Shown piece by piece: positions 52,395 to 64,000 of a stretch of 64,000 nt of DNA. Numbering within the stretch: position 1 is the stretch's first letter; every line of letters begins with the position of its first letter. This stretch comes from Amia ocellicauda (Eukaryota > Chordata > Actinopteri > Amiiformes > Amiidae): NCBI RefSeq assembly GCF_036373705.1, contig NC_089866.1:23042001-23106000 (forward strand). The letters are read 5' to 3'. Below the pieces are notes generated by a model. That model ran no database searches. It was given only the letters and a program-made list of their open reading frames with translations, and was not told the DNA's origin. Both the position numbers and the translations under genes were made by a program.

Positions 52395-52660
52395 GGAGAG
52401 ATGAGGGTGTGAAGGGAGCTCGGTGCAGCGGCAGGTAAGTGTCAATGTCTTGACCTAGAAGTGAGCCGAGATCGGGAGCCAGTGGAGGGAGCGGAGCAGT
52501 GGAGTAGCGTGTGCAGATCGAGGCAGAGAGAACATCAGACGAGCAAACGAGTTCTGGATGAGCTGGTACTGGGGGGTAGCAGATGCAGGCAGGCCAGCTA
52601 GGAGGGAGTTGCAGTAATCAAGGCCAATAGGCAGCTGAGTTGAATAGTACACCACTATCC
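52395..52660 (-). mobile_element. LINE reverse-transcriptase remnant (L2-like)
   Basis: A minus-strand frame (52655-52455) carries GLDYCNSLLAGLPASATPQ and TPLLRSLHWLPISAHF, hallmark text of the end of the L2-type LINE reverse transcriptase. The same family left the remnant at 17462-17870. No complete ORF. Confidence 0.8.
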
Positions 52661-55600
52661 AAAAAATGCCAATACATACCAGTGGCCATGGTGGCTTTCA
52701 AAACAATAACTCTATAAAACGTTTGATCTCTAAAAAGAGGGAATTGAACTAGTGTCGAAAAGCTTATCAAACAGACAGAAATAGAACAATTAAAGACTAT
52801 TAGTAGCCACAACGAAGTCATGAACTTTTACCTGGATAGAAGTCAACACGGAATATTTTTGGGCACGTGTTATCAAAAAGCTGAAAGTTACAAAGTTCGG
52901 AGTGCATGATTGCGTGTCTATATTGCAGTCAGAAGGTTTTATTCATACATTGAGACAGCAGTCTTACTCTCCTGACTGTCACAAAGTTTTCTTCCATGTC
53001 ACCACATAGCAGGGCATATAAGGCCATCCCAGGACTTTACTTAACTCTTTCTCTCCAGGGCAAAAATGACTTCTATAGAAGGCTATTATTTCATGTTCGC
53101 CATTTATGTTTATATAGGTATGTATGTTCCTTTGACAGTTTATACCAAATTTGTGCAGTGCTTGTGTGTCTGTCTGCCTTCTCATTTTAATTCATTTTTG
53201 CATAATAAATAGGGCCCTGTGCTTACTGTGACTTGATTTTTTCAATTGGACAAACAAGCACACACACCTTCTGTCATGACTGTTGGCTCCAGCTCTGGCA
53301 GAAACAAATAATTCTGGTCCTGAAGTCCAGTCACATTCAGCAGTGATAATACTCTACAAATACAGTGTATATTGTGCCTACAAAGGGCAATGCATGGACT
53401 CACCAACTGTTGGTTTCACCACCGGCTGCTGGTTTCAAAATGTTGTTATTTGTTCCACCTGTGCATTAGTCATCCATTGAGTCTATATATAATGTGTTTT
53501 TTAAAAATACTGATACTAAGCTAGTATTAATTTGTACTCATTCCCTCACTTAATTCTGCTTTACTGGAAGTCTGCAGCTTTGAGGATTTTTTGCATGTAA
53601 CATACCTTGTCAAAAGCTGTCTGAAATCCGGGTACAAAATCTTGTAAGCCTTTCCTGCATCAAAGCTTTTTAGCGGAAAGGGAAGGAAATTTGTTAAGGA
53701 AGATCTGTCAACAGAATCTCTGACTATCCCCCAAAATAACAGTAATGCTTACATGATTCAACCTAGTTTCCAATCTTTGGTTCCATCATTTAAAACGTAT
53801 ACTTCCTAAGCCCATGTGTGTTTATTTTTGCCTCACTGGGATGCCTTATTTTGTAGTATTAATATTAAGCGCTGTGGAATTGATGTCAGGCATATTCTGG
53901 TCCCTATAATCCAGTCGTTTTTCAAGAAAGTGGGTTTAGCACCTGCTCAGCCATCTTTCCTCATCCAGTCTGTCAGAGCTTTCATTTTACATATTTGTAC
54001 TGCTTGGCCTAAATTTCCATCTCTTAGAAAACACACACATAAATCACATTTCATGACTTCAACATGGTTTCGCTCTTCCCTTCGAGAACCCTAGGGTAAA
54101 TACCATCAGTGCGGAGAATTAATCATTTTAATTGTCATTAGGGAGTTAAATACAACAGTCTCCCATTTATCAAAGTCATCTCATCTTAATGGATAATTAT
54201 ATAGAAATGTAGACATACTTGTGGCATCTTCCCTGCTGAGGTGTGGGGTGAGATGGGAATTTCATAGTGTCTATGATCACATAATTGTATACAAACTCCT
54301 CATTAAAATGACCCCCCCTTCCCAAAATCATCCAGTTTCTCACCTGTGATCCAAAAGGAGGCTCAGTGATCCCTCCCTTTTCAATGGTTCTTAAACAGGA
54401 TAACAGTAATAACAACCCATTACACTATGTTTTCAGGATCAAATCCCATTTCAAGCTTCAGTGACATTTTATAAACCACTATTGATGGTTCACCATTTAA
54501 AAAGTGCACAAAAGAAAAAGACACTCATTAAGACTCAAAGTTCTTTCCATTGGCTTTTATTGGTCGGTGTATGTGTAAACCATAGTTTCAATGTAAAATT
54601 CTTTACATGCTAATTCAATTGCAAACATTAGGGTATGTTCTTCAGTGCATGCACTACTTATTTACAGAGAAAGCAAAAAAAATGAAGGGCAGAAAATGGA
54701 AGAACAGATAACAAACCAACACTATAAGATGGAGTGGATTGTCAAAAAGAAAACAAAAAAGGGAATTGAAGGAAAATATCTCAGGCACTGGTGAATGAAT
54801 ATCCGAGTGCACCAAACTAGCCTTCAATGGCAGGTCTGTCAGAATCAGGCAAAAGCATTTTTTCTTTTTTTTTCGTCAATTCCAAGAACTCTGATTATTA
54901 CAAAGCACACCTGCACAGCTTTGTTAAAAAAAAGGCGCAAATCACAAGTGCTATCCTATGCATATATTGCCAGTTCAACCAATAACAGTGGATTGTGGAA
55001 ACAATGAAGCCCAAACACAGCAGGTACATGTAGGTGGCAGAATGAATCATGAGGTGATCAGTCACACCCTGTAGACTCAAATTAAAACAATCTCACTTCA
55101 TATGAGGCAGATTTCAAATATACTCGCCTTAAAAGAGAATAGGCGATTGATACTGCATTATGGGTTGCTGCTGTTGGCCTCATGGGGCTGAAAGCATTAA
55201 CCCTGGCTGTCTGATTGGCTGATGGCCCATGCAATGAGTGATCATTTCCAATTCATTCTCATGCTGGTTGATTAGTTAATCAGTCAGCTGCAGAGAGAAG
55301 GATCTCAAGACAATTATCTAATTAAGCTGCAGCCACAGTGGTAAATAGGCCAGATCATACTATTCTTTATCTTATGTTTGCTCGTGTCCACATATCATAC
55401 CAGATTTAGTTTGGTACTGTGGATATTGGGTACTTTTCATTACATATGAAGGAGGATTAATCATTATTTAGTTTTGGGTTTTCTACTATTGAAATTGACC
55501 TGTAGAGTCACTATATGAATTTTAATCAAGTGAGAGAATTATCAAAGATGTCATGTTTTGATAGATAGCCGAATTGAGCTCATGTTTCAGTAAAAAATCC

Positions 55601-58037
55601 TGGTTGAGTTAATTTGATCTGATGAACTTTGTTTTCAGTTTGAAACCTCAAGATGTTGATCACCCATTTTAATTGAATGGCTCAATGTAATAGGTTTTAA
55701 AACCAACGCGCCAGCTACTGTTAAATAACAAAATATCCCGAAAATAAATGGTGGGCATTTTACAACTGAGATATATTTATAATAATATCACAAAAGCAAA
55801 ATGCAAAGACTGAAGCTAACGCCATACTGTCTCTCGTTAATAAATTAATGTTGAAACATAAACAGAGAAGTAAAAGGGGGAGAAAACATTGACATATAGT
55901 AATTTTGTCATTCAGCATTTGTGTGTTCAAACATCTCTTAAGAACCAAAATATCATATGTAGATCACAGAACTTAATAAGCATGAGGCATACTGGAGTAA
56001 AATCACCCTATTTTCAACTGAAAACTCAGGTTATAAGGATATTGCTTATATTTGTATATTTGAAAATTTGACTAGTATTGCCCATATATGTGCCTATGGT
56101 ATTTGATGAAGCACATACAGTTTAATTTTAACATTGGGTTTTAATAAAGATATTCACACAGACAAATACTTTTGTCAAATGCAGAATTACTGTATTGGTT
56201 TTCTCTCCCCTCCCCTTATTTGTATGTTTGTTAATTTATTTACTTAAGAGAGACAATATTGGCTCTCTAGTCTATTTTTTGTGCTTATGTGATATTACAT
56301 GTAGGACTGTCATTGTGAAGCTGTAACATTAGACAGTCAACTGCCATGAATCTTATTTATTATTGGGGGATACACTATATACAATGTATGTGTCCAATGT
56401 ATTGATTATTTAATTCTGTGTTATTATTGTAGTGGCTTGGTTCACATCTTTAGATTTCAGACTTGATCTCAGATTGCTCAGTTGTTAGAATACACATCCT
56501 TTTTTGCTCTCTTGCTCATCAGAAATGAACAGAAATGAGTTTGTTTAATAAATGTGGACATAGGTGACAAAGTAAATGTTTGGACAATCAAACAATGTAC
56601 AGAAGGAAAAGGGTTAAGAAGATTGGTTTTACCCACTCAAAATAATCAGTCCAACCTCCACCGCAAACACATTCTGTAAATAATTTGCTGCTAGCACATC
56701 TTGTATTTGTAATAGTTTGGTCCTAATTTTTCTTAAAGCAGCTGCTAACATGCTTTATATAGCCTCTGTCTTCTTTTTTTCATATTATACATGTTCTGGG
56801 TCACTTGGTTGTCTTTCCTTACATTATTAAAAAAAAAACCAATACATCTTCTAGCAAAAATAGCTTCCCTCTACCTATAATTGATTGAAAAGGTGTCCTT
56901 ATTAATACAGTCTGACTTTTTGAAGGGCACCAGGACCAACATATTTTAAAACCACACATCGGTGGTATATTACAGTGAACCACACCACAAAAGTCAGCTT
57001 CTTTAACTGGAATTGATACTACAAGGCAGCAGGAATGGTACAGTATTCCTCTTGTCATCTATCAAAAGGATTGCAGCTGACATTCAGCCCAACACACCAT
57101 CAAATACATAATGAACCGGTGTCAACTGTATTTTGTTGTGCCACAACTCTGTATAATAGTGTGGTGTAGCTTTAGAAGACATTTTCAAAGCTGATGACTT
57201 CTACAGGAGAGGCAAACTAGCTGTTTTGTGTGGAAATGTTAGTAAAGATTGAAGCAAAGGCATCTAGGAACAACATATGAGACATAGGCTAAAGGAAAAT
57301 GAAAGTGGTAAAAAATATTGTTAAATGGCACACATATCAGACAAATATACAAATTACATTCTTATAGGTATGAAGAGCTTATTTTCTTTAACATTGTGGA
57401 TTTCAATATATAATGATTTAGAAGTGAAAATAATTATTTTATAGTACTGCTTTTGAGGATGACTGCTTTGGGTTACATAATCAACTCAAGGTACAACAGT
57501 CCTAGAGCGAAAACAGACATCCCTGAATTACAGGAAATATAAACTCTCTTTACTTTATATTAATTTAACTTGTGTTATAGGGCAACAATAGACAATAGAC
57601 TTGTAGTCTTATGAAACTGCATAGGAGAGCACAGGGAACTGATTTATGACCACAATAAAAATGTATGCAATGTTGTCTTCTTTGTTTAAAAACACAAATT
57701 AAATTCAATACGGTTTTTTTCAATCTTCCCAACAGAACATTGTGCACTTATTTAGAGTCTCTTCACCAGTGTCCAAGGTGGCTCTTACAGAGAATAATAA
57801 AAATGGATCCATGGGTTTAGATGGTAGATTCAAGATTCAGAAAGAAGTCAAGAAATACTACACAAGGAACAAAAGACAAGATAAAAGAAGTCATCTACAT
57901 TATGGTCCACAAGACAAATCATGCATAGGGTTTGTCAAACTTGCAAACTGCAATATAAAGTCTTGAGGTCATTCCATTGTACATGGTGTGCTTTCCTTGA
58001 AACACAGTAATTGCCTATAGCAACACGCCAAAAGCTT
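52661..58037. other. Gene-poor stretch
   Basis: No supported gene on either strand. A segment at 55140-55340 is less AT-rich and dense in homeodomain-type TAATTA/TTAATC motifs. AATAAA in minus sense lies near 54553-54560 (CCAATAAAAGCC) and could end a very long minus-strand transcript. The remainder is AT-rich sequence with short chance frames. Confidence 0.5.
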
Positions 58038-58130
58038 CTAGATTACGTCAAGAGGAGGACAGGTGAAAGCTTCCATCTTAAGCTGGGCCACCGCATGCCC
58101 AATGCATGAACGCACGATGAGGCCGGTGGT
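58038..58130 (-). CDS. Candidate orphan terminal coding exon, gene unknown
   Basis: On the minus strand an acceptor TTCTGTTTGTAG opens a 30-codon frame, starting TTGLIVRSCIGHAVAQLKME and ending in PPLDVI before a TAG stop. The segment is CpG-containing and clearly less AT-rich than its surroundings, as coding exons here tend to be. I do not recognise the protein, and no partner exon was found between it and the RPH3A stop. It could be the last exon of an unidentified minus-strand gene, an alternative RPH3A 3' exon, or chance. Confidence 0.28.
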   Translation of the reverse strand, partial: TTGLIVRSCIGHAVAQLKMEAFTCPPLDVI

Positions 58131-59713
58131 CTACAAACAGAATTCATGCAAAATGAGCAGTACATTTATTTATGTATATACCTGTGTGTGTGTGTATTTA
58201 TTTGTCACTTCTTTACTGATCAGGTTCTGCTGAGCATGGATTTACTCTAGAGTTAAGTAGCCTTTTGTCATTCTGCTGCAGCAACAGGAGACTGATAGAT
58301 TACAAATCTGGTCATTACAAATAAAATAACTGGCAAAGCAGAGTAAAAACTGGTTTTCCTAATGCTCGCAACTTCTGCAAATTAACACTAAGGTGGTTTA
58401 AGAGCCAAACATATCTATGAGCATCTTTGAGGCTAGGGGGATACACATATTAAACATGACGGGAAATTCACAAACTCCTTCACTCAAAGGGTGCTTCACA
58501 ACATTTCTTTTTAGTTTTTTTGTCTTTTTTTTTTTTTTTTTTTTACAAAAGGAGAAAAGATAACTAATCAATCAATAAATAAATAAACATCTGAATAGTA
58601 TTTGTCCCTTCAGTACCATTAAAATAAAATAAAATAAAATAAAATAAAATAAAAACACACAGTAACTGAGTAAAAGCTTTCATTAGAATTTGCCCAACTG
58701 TACCGATTTCTGTTCCACTCCAAGTCCAGCAAGCTTCAAATTCTGCATTTACATTTCTGCCCACCACATCCACGGTGGTGTGGATTGAACATTAAAATAT
58801 AAAGTACACTAGCAATAGATGCTCTTATTCTACATTATACCCAGCTGAGGGAAATGGTGGAATGCTCCTTACAAAATTCATACTCTGAACATTGGTGAAT
58901 CAGCCTTATTTCTGACCATTTCACATCCCATCATGCTTTGCCCCTGTTTATTTTCCAGCTCCTGCATGTTTTCTGTATTATTTGGCCAGCACTATAAATA
59001 AGGTATTTGCATACCAACTGCATACAAAACTGTATATCCTAGCCATCCTTTGAGATATACAGATAAACATATTTTAACCACTTGCAATTAGCTGGAGCTG
59101 TAGTCCTACTACAGAGTACAGGATACTAAGAAATATCGCTCAGCTGAGATGTCAGGTCAAACTATACTAGGGAATTTGTGTGTTAATAAAACAATAATGT
59201 GCATATTAATGGCAAAGGGTAAACCTTTAAAAATCAAACAGAAACCGACAACAGCTGAATGGACAATTGAATGTGTTAAAAGTTATTATTAAATGCAATG
59301 CTTCTCCCTCTCTATTTTATTTAAAGATGGAAATAACCTGAAAATAGAAGATAAAATCTGTGGCTATACTTTAGATCGCACAAAAGTAGGGTGAAAGCAT
59401 TTTTACTCAACCTTTCTTAAAAGTACGAGCCGCAACCTTTCGCGTCACACCACACATCATCCGTACGTGAGCTCTGCCACGCCTGCAGGGGGCAGACTTT
59501 TTAAAACACATGGAAGACAAACAGTTTCTCTGGTAGCAACATGAACAGTATAAGTGGTGGTGGTGGTGGTAGAGGTGGTGTTCATCAAGCATGTAGGAAG
59601 CCAACAGCAGATGGAAAAGGCCTGAGCAGACAGAAGCGTTAGCCAGCGTGCTGGAAGACAAGAAAACAACACAAAGAATTTGGAGAATGCAAAGAGGAGG
59701 CATGCGGGGGCTT
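58131..59713 (-). other. Probable RPH3A 3' UTR or flank
   Basis: Directly downstream of the RPH3A stop in minus sense there is no coding signal. A GGT run (about 59556-59582) and the simple repeats at 58525-58655 lie here. The extent of the UTR is not determined. Confidence 0.4.
58525..58655. repeat. Poly-T run and (AAAAT)n repeat
   Basis: A 20-nt T run (58525-58544) is followed about 75 bp later by seven AAAAT units (58621-58655). The T run could be the reversed tail of an old retroelement, but no body is recognisable. Confidence 0.8.
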
Positions 59714-62593
<2,880 letters not shown>

Positions 62594-64000
62594 CTGCACA
62601 CAGCGAGGGATAGGAAACACTAGACACTTACTTGGAAGTCCCCAAAAAAGCAGCCACCCCAATTGTACTTTAGTTAACTCAGAAGGAAGACCACCCTCAG
62701 CCTAAAAAAGTCTACAGTTACTGGGGAATCAAACTCTAACCCTGAGCCCAAACCAGACCTAATCTGTATTCTACTGCAAAATGTTCACAGTATTATTAAA
62801 GTAACCAACAGACCATTATGGCTAACAGTGCAAGTAGCACCCAGTGATTCATATTATTTTGCAGGCTGTCTGATTTATAAAAAGAAACTGAAATGTCATT
62901 GAGCATCCGGGATTTGTGGAAACTTGTTGATTTATTTTAGTTTCTCTACCTCAAATGTGGATATATACGGTAAATAAGTGTTGCAGAGATTTAAGTCTTC
63001 TCCTCCTCCTAGTTTGGGTGTTATGTTGACTTTCAGGGCTATATTGTTTTATCGGGTTTAACAAATTCACTTATTTGAACACGTCTGTAGATGTTATTCC
63101 ATTCAGTCTGTATTTCTTTATTTAGCATCATTCTATCTGGTATTCAGCACATGAACGCTATCCTGCATACTTAGCAAGTCCATCTGGATTTGAATGTTAT
63201 TAAATACTAATCTCCAGCTCTATCAAACCTTCAGCAGTTTAGGTCCTGATTAACCTTTTAATCTTCTGACCCTTTACTATTACAGTTCAGTAAGTGGCTT
63301 GCTCCAAAAAGAGCTACACCCCCCCTTACTCCCTGCCTCTCACCACGTCATGTTACACTAAGATGTCACTTTCAGCCTGATTTTCCAATGATAAGAAACT
63401 GACATTTGTGTGTTTTTTTGTTTTTGTTTTTTTCATTGAACCGCCAGGGGGAGCTGTGGACTTTTCCTCAGACACAGTTTGCATCCTGGTATTGTAGGGC
63501 TGTACCAGGTGCTTGTGTGGGCTGCTTCTCTGACAACCCAAGCAGCTGCAAAAGAAACAGTTTCCATCCAACACACGCTGTGCAGCAGCAAAGTACACGA
63601 AAACAATCAGTGGAGGAACACACTGCAGTTGGTTGCAATTATAAGGCATGCACCTGCAAGGGATGTGGAGAAAGACTTTAAACATTGAGGGAGAATAAAA
63701 GAGAAAACATCAGTTGGGTCATGTGTCATGTAGTGAACCTACATTGGTCTGGATTAAAACAAAACCCTGCCCAGTTGTCGATCATAATATTTTACCATCA
63801 TAATATATTACCATCACGTGACATGTTTAAAAGTTGATATTGGCTGTTGAGTTAAGGTTTTGATTTGTTCCAGGCCTAACCCCATAATGATGTGCCTAAA
63901 TTGGTGGTGCCCAACCATGGTCTTGGAGAGACCAATCCACTTATTGTTATAGGTCATTCAAATAAAAACCAAAAAAATCTAGAAACTGGGACTGTTAGTT
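62594..64000. other. RPH3A intron, right edge
   Basis: No C2A or upstream RPH3A exon is recognisable here. The main content is copy B of the direct repeat (62997-63412) and AT-rich sequence. Frames at 63353-63688 have no known motif. Confidence 0.55.
62997..63412 (+). repeat. Direct repeat, copy B
   Basis: Longer copy of the repeat at 62174-62462. It carries an extra block (about 63046-63167) between GGGCTA and CATACTTAGCAAGTCC. Elsewhere the two copies align along their length, including TCAGTAAGTGGCTTGCTCCA. Confidence 0.85.

Noticed and set aside
53816-54094. 92-codon plus-strand frame
   Set aside because: No motif, no nearby exon partners, no promoter; expected by chance in a 13-kb gene-poor stretch.

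Overview
The window is vertebrate nuclear DNA, almost certainly from a ray-finned fish. The genes have many short exons with GT/AG borders and AT-rich introns, and the transposons are Tc1-like families with the end sequences familiar from fish genomes. The species cannot be named from the sequence alone. No bacterial, viral or CRISPR-like system is present.

Layout, left to right: CAMKK2 (minus, about 1-8.8 kb coding, last C-terminal exon(s) off the left edge, possible remote promoter near 16.3 kb); LINE debris (17.5-17.9 kb); SNRPD3 (minus, 19.4-20.7 kb) head-to-head with GUCD1 (plus, 21.35-26.8 kb, long 3' UTR to about 29.7 kb); UPB1 (minus, 30.1-34.7 kb), tail-to-tail with GUCD1; PLA2G3 (minus, 36.0-46.0 kb); a gene-poor 46-59.7 kb stretch with a broken, rearranged Tc1 copy, LINE debris and one unassigned candidate terminal exon; and the 3' end of RPH3A (minus, 59.7-62.6 kb), whose upstream exons lie beyond the right edge.

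UPB1, GUCD1 and SNRPD3 keep the adjacency and relative orientation they have on human 22q11.23. PLA2G3 is also a 22q gene, whereas CAMKK2 and RPH3A are 12q24 genes in human. The window therefore joins markers of human 12q24 and 22q, in line with the known ancestral 12/22 association. The genes are not a functional pathway: they cover Ca2+/calmodulin signalling (CAMKK2), splicing (SNRPD3), a conserved protein with a papain-like motif pattern (GUCD1), pyrimidine catabolism (UPB1), secreted phospholipid hydrolysis (PLA2G3) and synaptic vesicle traffic (RPH3A).

The observations most worth a second look are: a nested palindromic fold-back element 27 bp from a PLA2G3 splice site; an apparently missing first C2B exon in RPH3A together with a non-canonical GC donor and a local duplication; a one-base frameshift that extends the UPB1 C-terminus; a pure CAC histidine tract and an overlapping uORF in CAMKK2; a Tc1 element nested in an older repeat in a GUCD1 intron; and an orphan terminal exon at 58.04-58.13 kb.
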